Source of the DNA: Sulfitobacter dubius | GTDB lineage: Bacteria; Pseudomonadota; Alphaproteobacteria; Rhodobacterales; Rhodobacteraceae | Assembly (NCBI RefSeq): GCF_900113435.1 | Contig: NZ_FOPG01000001.1 | Coordinates: 1,273,240 to 1,337,239, forward strand | Direction of reading: 5' to 3' | Length of the DNA: 64,000 nt | In this document: positions 1-8,099 of the stretch, in pieces | Position numbering within the stretch: the stretch's first letter is position 1 | How the letters are laid out: every line of letters starts with the position of its first letter | Position numbers and translations under genes: made by a program | The notes under the pieces: model-generated | Database searches by the model: none | What the model was told of the DNA's origin: nothing | What the model saw: the letters and a program-made list of their open reading frames with translations, nothing else

Positions 1-46
1 GCCTCTGCCTCTGCCTCTGCCTCTGCCTCTGCCTCTGCCTCTGCCT
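1..46. repeat. GCCTCT hexanucleotide tandem repeat
   Basis: The window opens with about 7.7 perfect copies of GCCTCT. Read from base 1 on the plus strand the repeat encodes alternating Ala-Ser and runs straight into a TAG stop at 46-48. It could therefore be the Ala-Ser tail of a gene lying mostly outside the window. The other two plus frames (Pro-Leu and Leu-Cys) also stay open through the repeat, so the coding reading is uncertain. Bases 49-121 hold no gene that I can see. Confidence 0.85.
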
Positions 47-121
47 AGAATACCACGATAGGTGGGCAGATAATTACAACCAAAGATTGCATCCAGCAGC
101 GATCTTCCGTAGCGTAATCCA

Positions 122-1048
122 ATGCAGCAGGATCGCCCTCTCGTCGGAATAGCCCTCATGATGGGTTTTTGCATTCTAGCCCCCGTGGGCGATGCGGTGG
201 CCAAACTGCTTGGTGCTTCGGTCCCGCTTGGGCAGGTCGTGCTTATTCGTTTTGCCGTTCAAGCGCTGATCCTTATACCATTCGTCTGGGCATCAGGTCG
301 CGCGTGGCGCATGCGGGGGCGCGTACTCTGGCTTACCCTTCTGCGAACCATCCTGCACATCGCGGGTATCGCTGCGATGTTCACAGCACTCAAGTATCTC
401 CCTTTGGCCGATGCCGTTGCCATTGCCTTTGTCATGCCCTTCATCATGCTGCTGCTCGGCAAGTTTATCCTGAAGGAAGAAGTTGGTTCTCGTCGTCTGG
501 GCGCCAGCATCGTTGGATTTCTCGGCACGCTTCTTATCGTCCAGCCCAGTTTCGTTAATGTCGGATGGCCTGCACTGCTGCCCATCATGGTGGCGGTGGT
601 CTTTTCATTTTTCATGCTGGTCACCCGCCAGATCGCAAAACAAACCGACCCGATCAGCCTTCAGGCCGTCAGCGGCGTGATGGCGGTAATGATCATCCTA
701 CCTCTACTCGCTCTTGGCTCTGCAACCGACATCGCGCCGCTTCAGATCATCCAGCCCGATGCAGTGGATTGGACCCTCCTGCTGGGCATTGGGATTCTCG
801 GCACCATCGCCCATTTGCTGATGACATGGTCCTTGCGCTTTGCCCCCTCGGCCACGCTGGCTCCGATGCAATATCTTGAGATCCCTTTCGCCACGCTGCT
901 GGGGCTGCTCATCTTTTCCGATTTGCCAAACCCTTTGGCGGGCTTGGGCATCCTGATCACCGTCGGTGCGGGCCTTTATGTGATTATGCGCGAGCGGGCC
1001 ACGGCACGTGCACTGGCCGCAGCAGTTGCGCCGCCAGTGGCGCCATAA
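122..1048 (+). CDS. DMT-family transporter (EamA domains)
   Basis: This 308-residue inner-membrane protein is made almost entirely of hydrophobic segments, consistent with ten helices in two EamA repeats (roughly residues 8-140 and 152-290). The family exports or exchanges small metabolites, but the sequence does not reveal the substrate. The N-terminal repeat contains a GDAVAKLLG stretch, which is common in roseobacter drug/metabolite transporters. The 3' end overlaps the 3' end of the convergent thiN gene by 65 bases, so the Ala/Pro-rich tail of this protein is encoded opposite the thiN C-terminus. The ATG at 122 begins the hydrophobic domain directly, and no strong ribosome binding site is obvious. 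Confidence 0.85.
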   Translation: MQQDRPLVGIALMMGFCILAPVGDAVAKLLGASVPLGQVVLIRFAVQALILIPFVWASGRAWRMRGRVLWLTLLRTILHIAGIAAMFTALKYLPLADAVAIAFVMPFIMLLLGKFILKEEVGSRRLGASIVGFLGTLLIVQPSFVNVGWPALLPIMVAVVFSFFMLVTRQIAKQTDPISLQAVSGVMAVMIILPLLALGSATDIAPLQIIQPDAVDWTLLLGIGILGTIAHLLMTWSLRFAPSATLAPMQYLEIPFATLLGLLIFSDLPNPLAGLGILITVGAGLYVIMRERATARALAAAVAPPVAP

Positions 1049-1679
1049 GGCGGCGCGGCAGGATCAGCAGCATATCCGGCCCTGAAATCTCAAGCTTTAC
1101 CGGCCCCAAGGCGCGATTTGACGTTCCAATTCGTCCTCCGGGGGCAAAGTCCAACCCGTCAATCGGCCATTCCAATCCAACGCTGCGCCCCTGAACCGGG
1201 GCCAGCGGCATAAGGGACACCACATCCCCCGCCGCCGTGGGCAGCGTGATCTGGGGCGGTGCCAGCAGCACGATCTCCTGTGCGCCCAGCAAAATGCAAG
1301 GCAGATGCGGATGGGCCGCGAGCGTATTGAAGGCCGCCAACTGGTGGTCCACCCGCGCCCCGGTAAAACCAACCCCCAAGACCAATGGCGCGTCGATCCG
1401 GGTGAGCGCCTTTTCGAAATCTGTGCTCTCCTGCTCTGCAATCCGGTGGCACCGCTCGGTTGGCACCTGTGCCAACACCTCGGCCGGCGTGGAATCCAGA
1501 TCACCGATAAGAGCCGTCAATGACACCCCCGCTGCCACCGCCAGCGCGGCACCGCTGTCGGCCGCGACACATGTTGGGGCCAATACCAACGCTGCCTCCA
1601 GGTCCCCTTCAAAGGCCTCCCCACCACCGATCAACGTGACTGGACCGCTGTCCCGAACTATGTAGTCTGTAGTGGTCAA
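984..1679 (-). CDS. thiN: Thiamine pyrophosphokinase
   Basis: Thiamine pyrophosphokinase transfers pyrophosphate from ATP to thiamine, giving the coenzyme ThDP in the cytoplasm. The 231-residue protein shows the family signatures VTLIGGG near the N-terminus, AADSGA (around 40), the acidic metal-binding IGDLDST, the EQESTDFEKAL segment, and GFTGARVDHQLA near 105. The C-terminal half fits the small beta-sandwich domain. The open frame starts with TTG at 1679, preceded by a GGGGCG stretch; a later start is possible but would cut close to the first beta strand. It is convergent with the DMT gene (65-base overlap) and divergent from the acidic-protein gene. Confidence 0.85.
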   Translation of the reverse strand: MTTTDYIVRDSGPVTLIGGGEAFEGDLEAALVLAPTCVAADSGAALAVAAGVSLTALIGDLDSTPAEVLAQVPTERCHRIAEQESTDFEKALTRIDAPLVLGVGFTGARVDHQLAAFNTLAAHPHLPCILLGAQEIVLLAPPQITLPTAAGDVVSLMPLAPVQGRSVGLEWPIDGLDFAPGGRIGTSNRALGPVKLEISGPDMLLILPRRLMAPLAAQLLRPVHVPWPARA

Positions 1680-1810
1680 TTAACGCCCCTTTTGGAAATC
1701 TGCCTTAATCTTGCCTTGAAATCATACGTTGAATGGCACAGATTCGAGCCGCTTTGGTCTTGGACATCGTGGTAAACAATATCTGCAACACCGCAGAGGA
1801 CGAGCATCCG

Positions 1811-3943
1811 ATGATGAACAGCAACAAAATCTTGACGGTCTCCTATGGCACTTTTTCGTGCACGCTGGAAGGCTTCGACGATTCCTTTGGCACCATGAAG
1901 GCCATTGCCGAATATTTCCGCGACCTGGCCTCGGATGACCGCTACTTCGGTGCCGAACCGCCGCAGCCCGACGCCGACATGCTGGCGCGGATCGCCCAAA
2001 GAGAGGTTTCCCGCCGGGTTCAGGCCCGCGAGCAGGAAGGCAAGATCGTGCTGAGCGCGCTGGAAGATCACAGCGCCGAAGCGCAAGCCCCTGCCGCTGA
2101 AACCGCCCCTGTTCAAGCCAAAGCCGCGCCCCCCGAAGCGCCCCGCAGTGCAGAGCAAGCGCCAGCACAGCAAGAAGCATCGGCCCCGCTCAAGGCCGAG
2201 ATTGCCGATACTGCCGCTGTTGCAACGCCTGCTGCGCCCGAAGCCGAGATTGCAGACACCGCCATGATGACCGAGCCTGCCCCTGCGGCAGCCCCCGTCG
2301 CTGCAGCACCGGCGCCCACAACAGACAATGAAGATGCCAACGATGCGGAAGCATTCTTTGCCAGCAGCCCGCAGCCGCACTCCCATTACGAGGACGAAGC
2401 GCAGACTGCCACGGCAGAAGAAATTCCGGCAGCAAACGCGGCACCTGCCGACAGCATCGCCGCCAAACTGCAGCGCATTCGCGCCGTTGTCGCCCAGCAG
2501 GACGAAGACGACGCAGCGGGCTATGACGAGGAAGAAGCCGCCGCGACTCCGGACGTAGCACCTGCCGCAGCCGCCCCCCGTGCCGCGGCCGAAGACAACC
2601 AAGCCGCCATCGCCGCCGCCCGCCGTGACATCGAAGATGCGCTGGACGCCGACGAAGCCACGCAAATGGCCGAAGCTGATGTTGAAGAGGAAGACGACGA
2701 TCTTGCCGACATCCTCAACCGTCTTGATGCCGCTGAGGAAGATGAAGTTGAATCTGCTGAAGCTGACGATAGCCTCTTTGATGCAGACGCCGGAGGCGCA
2801 CCGGAAATAGACGCTGCCGATCTGCCCCGCCAAGGCCGGGTCATCAAGGTCAAACGTGCGGATCTTGAAGCCGCCGTGGCGCGTGGCGATCTGGAAGAAG
2901 TCTCTGCCGAGACGCCAAAGGAAGCCTCAGCCGCAAAAACGGAAGAAAAGCCCAGCTCATCCCTTTCTAAAGAAGACGAAGATGAATTGGCCCGTGAGTT
3001 GGCAGCTTTGGAAGCCGAGCTTGGTGGTGCCGCCCCCTTGCAAGAGGAAGAGACGCCTGAGCCAGAGGTCGAAATGGCCGAGGAAGAGGTGTCGCTTGCT
3101 GAGGAGGAAGACTTCACGCCTGCCGCAGAGGTTGAGTCGACCGAGCAAGCAGAGCCCGCCGAGGAAGCCGCAGAAGATATCGCCCCTGCGGCAGCGGTCG
3201 AAGACGCACCCGAACTGGCCGAGGAAGAAGTTGAGCCTGCCCAAGCCGCACGTCACAGCCTGCCCACCATCGACGATGAAGCCGGCCCAGACATGTCGCG
3301 CCTGATGGCAGAAACTGACAACAAAATGGACGAGGCGGAGAGCACCACGCGCCGCGATGCTTTTGCCCATCTGCGTGCCGCCGTCGCTGCCAAAAAAGCA
3401 GACGAAGCCATGGGTGGCCGCGCCACGACCGAAACCTCGGACGACGCTTACCGCGAAGATCTGGCCGATGTGGTCCGCCCGCGCCGTCCGGTTAGCCGCC
3501 CTGTGCGGACTGAGCGTCCCTCAAGCGATGCCCGCCCCGCCCCGCTCAAACTGGTGGCCGAACAGCGCATCGACGTGGACAAGCTGCGCAGCGCGGGCCC
3601 CGTGCGTCCGCGCCGGGTGGCCGCCGTGGTCGAGCCGGTCAAAACCAACCCCGACGCCGAAAGCTTTGCCGATTTCGCCGCCGACATGGGCGCTACCAAG
3701 CTGCCCGAACTGCTTGAGGCGGCGGCGTCTTACATGTCCTTTGTCGAGGGGCGCGACCAGTTCTCCCGCCCGCAGTTGATGGGCAAGGTCCGCTCGATCG
3801 GGTTGCCGGACTTCACCCGCGAAGACGGGCTGCGCTCCTTCGGTCAACTGCTGCGCGCAGGCAAGATCGAGAAAATCAAAGGCGGGCGGTTCACCGTTTC
3901 GGATGAGATTGGCTACCGCCCCGATCACCGCGCCGTGGGTTAA
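1811..3943 (+). CDS. Large acidic conserved hypothetical protein
   Basis: I do not recognise a function. The 710-residue product has a short ordered N-terminus (NKILTVSYGTFSCTLEGFDD) and a DRYFGAEPPQPDADML segment. About 550 residues of Ala/Glu/Asp/Pro-rich, probably disordered sequence follow. A compact C-terminal domain of about 95 residues (ESFADFAADMGATKLPELL onward) is predicted helical and could be winged-helix-like. Such two-ended acidic proteins recur in Rhodobacteraceae and are sometimes auto-annotated as CheA, which nothing here supports. The frame is open from 1733, but the ATG at 1811 follows AGAGGA at 1795-1800 and begins the conserved part, so I chose it. Confidence 0.75.
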   Translation: MMNSNKILTVSYGTFSCTLEGFDDSFGTMKAIAEYFRDLASDDRYFGAEPPQPDADMLARIAQREVSRRVQAREQEGKIVLSALEDHSAEAQAPAAETAPVQAKAAPPEAPRSAEQAPAQQEASAPLKAEIADTAAVATPAAPEAEIADTAMMTEPAPAAAPVAAAPAPTTDNEDANDAEAFFASSPQPHSHYEDEAQTATAEEIPAANAAPADSIAAKLQRIRAVVAQQDEDDAAGYDEEEAAATPDVAPAAAAPRAAAEDNQAAIAAARRDIEDALDADEATQMAEADVEEEDDDLADILNRLDAAEEDEVESAEADDSLFDADAGGAPEIDAADLPRQGRVIKVKRADLEAAVARGDLEEVSAETPKEASAAKTEEKPSSSLSKEDEDELARELAALEAELGGAAPLQEEETPEPEVEMAEEEVSLAEEEDFTPAAEVESTEQAEPAEEAAEDIAPAAAVEDAPELAEEEVEPAQAARHSLPTIDDEAGPDMSRLMAETDNKMDEAESTTRRDAFAHLRAAVAAKKADEAMGGRATTETSDDAYREDLADVVRPRRPVSRPVRTERPSSDARPAPLKLVAEQRIDVDKLRSAGPVRPRRVAAVVEPVKTNPDAESFADFAADMGATKLPELLEAAASYMSFVEGRDQFSRPQLMGKVRSIGLPDFTREDGLRSFGQLLRAGKIEKIKGGRFTVSDEIGYRPDHRAVG

Positions 3944-3967
3944 ACCCCCGACCAAACTGCAGATACG

Positions 3968-3994
3968 AAAAAGCGCCCCGCGGGGCGCTTTTTT
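3968..3994. terminator. Bidirectional intrinsic terminator
   Basis: The 20-base perfect palindrome AAGCGCCCCGCGGGGCGCTT is flanked by A-run and T-run, so it forms a strong hairpin with a U-tract on both strands. It lies between the convergent acidic-protein gene and the DUF2842 gene. Confidence 0.9.
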
Positions 3995-4002
3995 ATTGCG
4001 TG

Positions 4003-4230
4003 TTACTGGTCGTCGTCCGCGTCCGGGTCCGCCTGTCCGATACCTTTAAAGACAAATTTGAACGGCAGTGCCCAGACGATGCCAAGGGCAACATAAATGC
4101 CAAGCTCAAGCAGCACCGGCGGGCGGTCGAATTGGGCCACCGTCCAGACCGCCACCATGATATAGCTTGGCAGCCCGATCAGCAGGATCACCAGCGCCCA
4201 ACGGCGACGTGCTTTATAGCTCAGCGCCAT
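4003..4230 (-). CDS. DUF2842 small membrane protein
   Basis: This 75-residue protein has a basic N-terminus (YKARRRWA), two hydrophobic segments (about 12-32 and 40-60) and an acidic tail ending DADDD. The size and arrangement match the DUF2842 family of alphaproteobacteria, whose function is unknown. It lies four bases downstream of purA on the same strand and is probably co-transcribed with it, ending at the bidirectional terminator. Confidence 0.8.
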   Translation of the reverse strand: MALSYKARRRWALVILLIGLPSYIMVAVWTVAQFDRPPVLLELGIYVALGIVWALPFKFVFKGIGQADPDADDDQ

Positions 4231-4234
4231 CAGA

Positions 4235-5530
4235 TCAGTCCGCGAAAGGGTCGGTCACCAGAATGGTGTCCTCCCGCTCCGGCGAGGTGGAGACAAGTGC
4301 GACGGGGCATTGGATCAACTCTTCGACCCGGCGCACATATTTGATTGCATTGGCGGGCAGGTCCGCCCAGCTGCGCGCGCCTTCGGTCGATTCGGTCCAA
4401 CCGGGCAGTTCTTCATAGATCGGCACACAGCGCGCCTGCTGCTCGGCGGCGGTCGGCAGATAGTCGAGCCGTTCGCCATCCAGATCGTAGCCAACGCAGA
4501 CCTTTAGCGTCTCGAACCCGTCGAGCACGTCGAGCTTGGTCAGACAAATGCCAGTGATGCCCGAGGTGGCGCAGGTCTGGCGCAGCAGGGCCGCGTCGAA
4601 CCAACCGCAGCGGCGCTTGCGCCCGGTGGTGGTGCCAAATTCATGGCCCCGCTCACCCAAACGCTGGCCGTCGGCGTCTTCCAACTCGGTCGGGAACGGG
4701 CCTTCGCCGACGCGGGTGGTATAGGCTTTGACGATGCCCAGCACATAGTCGATGGCGGTGGGGCCAAGGCCCACGCCGGTCGCCGCTTGCCCCGCGATCA
4801 CGTTCGACGACGTGACGAAGGGATAGGTGCCAAAGTCGATGTCCAGCAGAGCGCCCTGCGCGCCTTCAAACAGGATGCGCTTGCCCGCCTTGCGCTTCTC
4901 GGCCAGCACTTTCCAAACAGGTGCGGCAAAAGGCAGAATTTTCGGTGCGATTTCTTGCAGTTGCGCAATCAGCGCATCACGGTCGATGGCTTCAACGCCC
5001 AAGCCTTTGCGCAGCGGGTCGTGGTGCTGCAGCGCACGGTCAACGCGGGCTTCCAAGGTCGCGGGGTCGGCCAGATCGGCCACGCGGATGGCGCGGCGGC
5101 CAACTTTGTCTTCGTAACAGGGGCCGATGCCGCGACCGGTAGTGCCGATCTTGGTGCCCTTGCTCGCCGCTTCTTCGCGGGCGCGGTCAAGTTCGCCGTG
5201 GAACGGCAGGATCAACGGCGTGTTTTCCGCGATCATCAGGTTCTCGGGGCTGATCTCGACACCCTGCCCTTCGATCGTCTCGATCTCTTTCAACAGGTGC
5301 CACGGGTCCAGCACCACGCCATTGCCAATGACAGACAGCTTACCGCCGCGCACCACGCCCGAAGGCAACGCGTGCAGCTTATAAACTTTGCCGTCGATGA
5401 CCAGAGTGTGGCCCGCGTTATGCCCGCCTTGAAAGCGTGCGATCACATCTGCGCGTTCGCTGAGCCAGTCAACGATCTTGCCTTTTCCCTCGTCACCCCA
5501 TTGGGCGCCGACAACGACGACATTGGCCAT
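4235..5530 (-). CDS. purA: Adenylosuccinate synthetase
   Basis: PurA condenses IMP and aspartate using GTP to make adenylosuccinate, the first committed step to AMP, in the cytoplasm. The 431-residue product begins [18 protein letters not shown], which carries the GTP-binding P-loop and catalytic Asp. It continues with [44 protein letters not shown] and the C-terminal [12 protein letters not shown]. The frame is open a further 50 codons upstream, but the ATG at 5530 follows AAAGGA and begins the universal N-terminus. Its length is normal for bacterial PurA. Confidence 0.97.
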   Translation of the reverse strand: MANVVVVGAQWGDEGKGKIVDWLSERADVIARFQGGHNAGHTLVIDGKVYKLHALPSGVVRGGKLSVIGNGVVLDPWHLLKEIETIEGQGVEISPENLMIAENTPLILPFHGELDRAREEAASKGTKIGTTGRGIGPCYEDKVGRRAIRVADLADPATLEARVDRALQHHDPLRKGLGVEAIDRDALIAQLQEIAPKILPFAAPVWKVLAEKRKAGKRILFEGAQGALLDIDFGTYPFVTSSNVIAGQAATGVGLGPTAIDYVLGIVKAYTTRVGEGPFPTELEDADGQRLGERGHEFGTTTGRKRRCGWFDAALLRQTCATSGITGICLTKLDVLDGFETLKVCVGYDLDGERLDYLPTAAEQQARCVPIYEELPGWTESTEGARSWADLPANAIKYVRRVEELIQCPVALVSTSPEREDTILVTDPFAD

Positions 5531-5610
5531 GATATATTCCTTTGCGATGTCCCGCGCCCGTATAGCGACAGTGGCAGGCGTGTGAAACTCGAAAAAACGC
5601 AGGAGCGGAT

Positions 5611-5937
5611 TTAGACGCTTTGCCCTGCCTTCAGATGCACCGGATCGCCATGCGGGGTGCTGAGATAGGCGGTCTCCCACCCGTCGCGTAGGGCGCGTAG
5701 ATCGCCGGGACGGGCGTGGCCTGCATCAATCAGCAGGGTTTCGAGGGTTTCCAGCCAAGCGTTGAAGTAGTCTTCTCCACCGTTCAGCTCGCGCGCCAGC
5801 CCGTGTCGGGCAAGTGTCGCGCCAAACCGGTCGGCCCAAAAGGGCCAGTCGAAAAGGCCACTCTCGTTCAGATGCACCGTCAGCGCGAAAAGCTGCGCAT
5901 GCCAAGGCGCTTCAAAGGCCGGTTCCGGGGCGCTCAT
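5611..5937 (-). CDS. Nitrile hydratase accessory protein (P14K-like)
   Basis: This 108-residue protein resembles the small activator encoded with nitrile hydratase, which helps load the metal into the alpha subunit and is related to the N-terminal part of the beta subunit. Visible family traits are [31 protein letters not shown] and a [14 protein letters not shown] helix. The ATG at 5937 overlaps the beta-subunit stop (ATGA), indicating translational coupling, so I prefer it to the longer start at 5961. It is the last gene of the alpha-beta-activator operon. Confidence 0.85.
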   Translation of the reverse strand: MSAPEPAFEAPWHAQLFALTVHLNESGLFDWPFWADRFGATLARHGLARELNGGEDYFNAWLETLETLLIDAGHARPGDLRALRDGWETAYLSTPHGDPVHLKAGQSV

Positions 5938-6608
5938 GGGGCTTCCAGATAGCTTTGCCACAGATCGAGCACGACCTCATCACGTGGATGTTCGGGATGC
6001 GCCCAGAGTTCGCTGGCCGGGAAGGCCACGGCATAAAGCGGCTCGGGTGCCTCGCCCAGATCATGGGCGTTGCTATCAGGCAATACATGTGTGCCATGCA
6101 GCCGGAGCACCCGCCCTTTTGCTCCCGCGGCATATGCGGGCAACCGGGTATGGCCACCGGGAACGATGGTGTTTTCGGGCTGTTTACGGGTGACGACCCC
6201 ATCGCCGGGCGCGAAGAGCGGCACAATATCAGATGGTCGATCCGCCGGGCCGCCACGTGCAAGCACTCCTGCAACCTGCTGCGCTTTAAGCGTCTTTTCG
6301 GCCAGCGGGCTTGACGTAGGGTCGGCCATGCCCGCGAGTTCCTCACGGGTGACCACCCCACGCGCGACCAGCATATCGGCCACGCCTGCGATCCATTTCT
6401 CGTAATAGCTGAACCGCGCATAATCAGTCGGTGACAGGCATTCCCGCGCATGGCGCGAGACATCAATATTCCATTTGCCCAATGCGCCGGTCGCCAAGGT
6501 CAGCGCCAAGGCGCGTGGGTGCCAATCGGCGTGAAAGATCACGTCTTCATCCTCGGGCGTCACTGTGCCATCGCCGAAACGCCCGCCCATGTCATGTACG
6601 CGGGTCAT
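5934..6608 (-). CDS. nthB: Nitrile hydratase subunit beta
   Basis: The beta subunit pairs with alpha to hydrate nitriles to amides. The 224 residues begin [14 protein letters not shown], which is characteristic of this subunit. They continue with [15 protein letters not shown], an [16 protein letters not shown] helix and the C-terminal SH3-like barrel, where GTHVLPDSN and [12 protein letters not shown] are visible. Both ends overlap neighbours by four bases (ATGA), so the three genes form one coupled unit. The length is typical for cobalt-type beta subunits. Confidence 0.93.
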   Translation of the reverse strand: MTRVHDMGGRFGDGTVTPEDEDVIFHADWHPRALALTLATGALGKWNIDVSRHARECLSPTDYARFSYYEKWIAGVADMLVARGVVTREELAGMADPTSSPLAEKTLKAQQVAGVLARGGPADRPSDIVPLFAPGDGVVTRKQPENTIVPGGHTRLPAYAAGAKGRVLRLHGTHVLPDSNAHDLGEAPEPLYAVAFPASELWAHPEHPRDEVVLDLWQSYLEAP

Positions 6609-7222
6609 GGCGCTTTGGCCAATCCGGTGCCGATCATACTGTCGCGGGTGACGAGATCACTCAGCGCATCAACATCCAGCCCTTCGCTGCCAGCAGGGCG
6701 CTGCGGAATGACCAGATAGCGAACCTCGGCGGTCGAGTCCCAGACCCGAACGGCGGTCTCTTCGGGCAGTTCGACGCCAAACTCTGCCAACACCTTGCGC
6801 GGTTCACGCACCACGCGGGCGCGGTAAGCGTCGGATTTATACCAGCCGGGCGGGATGCCCAACAGCGGCCAAGGATAGCAACTGCATAGGGTGCAAACAA
6901 CGATATTATGCAGCTCGTCGGTATTCTCGACCGCGACCATATGCTCGCCCTGCCGCCCAAAAAACCCCATCTCGGCCACCACGGCGGTCGCATCCTCAAG
7001 CAGCGCCGCGCGAAAGTCAGGATCGCTCCACGCGCGGGCGACAACCTCTGCGCCGTTGCGCGGGCCGATGCGGTTTTCGTAGGTGTCGATGATCTCATCC
7101 AGCGCAGCGGGGTCGATCAGCCCCTTGCGCGTCAGCAGTGTCTCAAGCGCCTTGACCCTAAGAGCGGGTTCAGGCGGCAGCAGCGCATGGGGATGGTCGT
7201 GGTCTGAATGATCATGTGGCAT
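6605..7222 (-). CDS. nthA: Nitrile hydratase subunit alpha, cobalt type
   Basis: The catalytic alpha subunit carries the metal claw at [11 protein letters not shown] (Cys110, Cys113, Cys115 of 205). Thr in the second position is the pattern of Co(III) enzymes; iron enzymes have CSLCSC. The two downstream cysteines are normally oxidised to sulfinic and sulfenic acids. [19 protein letters not shown] is also typical. The N-terminus is unusually His/Asp-rich ([10 protein letters not shown]), which might help metal capture. The gene opens the operon. No amidase, the usual partner turning amides into acids, is present within this window. Confidence 0.95.
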   Translation of the reverse strand: MPHDHSDHDHPHALLPPEPALRVKALETLLTRKGLIDPAALDEIIDTYENRIGPRNGAEVVARAWSDPDFRAALLEDATAVVAEMGFFGRQGEHMVAVENTDELHNIVVCTLCSCYPWPLLGIPPGWYKSDAYRARVVREPRKVLAEFGVELPEETAVRVWDSTAEVRYLVIPQRPAGSEGLDVDALSDLVTRDSMIGTGLAKAP

Positions 7223-7308
7223 GGCGGCAGATTGCCCGAGCCGTGATCAGCTGTCCATCGCCGAAAACGCACAATCCATTCATTTCCCTGCAAACAATAC
7301 AGGCGAAT

Positions 7309-7336
7309 TTGGTGCCATTTTGTGTTATGGTATCTT
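7309..7336 (+). promoter_or_regulatory. Candidate sigma-70 promoter for a small RNA
   Basis: TTGGTG (7309-7314) and TATCTT (7331-7336) are spaced by 16 bases. Transcription would start near 7343, about 64 bases before a strong terminator hairpin and well ahead of secG. This is inferred from the motifs only. Confidence 0.35.
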
Positions 7337-7342
7337 TACGAG

Positions 7343-7438
7343 GCGAGTCTGCACCACCTTAATTCCAGGATAGCCCTCTTACATATTGTGGTTGAGTACC
7401 GCTTCAAAAGACCGTCGCACTCATGCGACGGTCTTTGT
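7343..7438 (+). ncRNA. Candidate intergenic small RNA
   Basis: Between the divergent nthA and secG genes lies about 335 bases with no convincing ORF. A plausible promoter is followed about 70 bases later by a perfect 13-bp terminator hairpin that ends in TTT and lies about 120 bases before secG. A transcript of roughly 95 nt would fit a free-standing sRNA; alternatively it is a transcription attenuator in the secG leader. It contains CACCACCTT, which could pair with Shine-Dalgarno sequences. I see no SRP, 6S or tmRNA signature. Confidence 0.4.
7407..7436 (+). terminator. Rho-independent terminator hairpin upstream of secG
   Basis: AAAGACCGTCGCA and TGCGACGGTCTTT form a perfect 13-bp stem with the loop CTCA. 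No upstream protein gene on this strand needs it, which is why a small RNA or attenuator is suspected. Confidence 0.75.
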
Positions 7439-7558
7439 CTGTCGGCGCCCGCGCTGCCCCCTATCCAATCCGATCGCCGCCGCGCGGCAATCCACCCTTG
7501 CCCCCATGGGCAAAGACGAATAGATACCCGCCAACCAAAACCGAAAGCAGTCTCGCCC

Positions 7559-7921
7559 ATGGAAAATGTCGTTCTGATCATTCACCTGATTCTGGCCCTT
7601 GGCCTGATTGCTGTGGTGCTGCTGCAACGGTCTGAGGGCGGTGGCCTTGGCATCGGTGGTGGCGGCGGCGCTGTTTCTGGCCGCTCGGCTGCTACCGCTT
7701 TGGGCAAGATTACCTGGATCCTCGCCGCTGGTTTCATTGCAACATCGATCACGTTGACCATCATCGCGGCTGAGAAATCGGCGGGCTCGTCGGTTATTGA
7801 CCGGTTGAGCGCGACACCGCCCGCACAGAACCAAGATGGCAGCCCTGCCCTGCCCGCAGGCGATGATCTGCTGCCGCCTTCTGCGGATGGCAACACACCG
7901 CTGGTCCCTGCGGCCGATTAA
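7559..7921 (+). CDS. secG: Preprotein translocase subunit SecG
   Basis: SecG is the small third component of the SecYEG inner-membrane channel. The 120-residue product starts MENVVLIIHLILALGLIAVV, the first transmembrane helix, followed by LLQRSEGGGLGIGGGGG, the classic SecG Gly-rich cytoplasmic loop. A second helix (about 50-72) and a polar Ala/Pro tail follow. The frame is open upstream to 7322, but only the ATG at 7559 gives the conserved start. A hairpin terminator follows and pyrG lies downstream. Confidence 0.93.
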   Translation: MENVVLIIHLILALGLIAVVLLQRSEGGGLGIGGGGGAVSGRSAATALGKITWILAAGFIATSITLTIIAAEKSAGSSVIDRLSATPPAQNQDGSPALPAGDDLLPPSADGNTPLVPAAD

Positions 7922-7948
7922 CCTAACGAACACAAAACCTTGAGGCAC

Positions 7949-7989
7949 GGCCCGAGTTTGCAACATCATGTTGCGGCGGGCCTTGCTTT
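7949..7989 (+). terminator. Terminator after secG
   Basis: GGCCCG at 7949-7954 pairs with CGGGCC at 7977-7982, with a nested GCAAC/GTTGC stem inside, followed by TTGCTTT. This probably separates secG from pyrG. Confidence 0.6.
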
Positions 7990-8099
7990 GAATGTCCGAA
8001 TCCTGTAAGGCTTAAATCCCGTGGGCTGCGGTTTTCTGCAGCGCGTTTGGTTGGTTTTTGCCTGCTACAAACTTTGAATTCACGGGGGTCTCTGATCAC

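Noticed and set aside
1..46. CRISPR array
   Set aside because: The repeat is a simple 6-base microsatellite without spacers.
1676..2833. Long minus-strand open frame opposite the acidic protein
   Set aside because: It arises from the Ala/Glu-rich codon bias of the plus-strand gene; its translation is Gly/Arg/Cys-rich and resembles no protein family.
4643..5614. 323-residue plus-strand open frame opposite purA
   Set aside because: purA is certain on the other strand and this frame has no family features.
6605..7222. Iron-type nitrile hydratase
   Set aside because: The claw motif is CTLCSC, not CSLCSC, so cobalt type is favoured.
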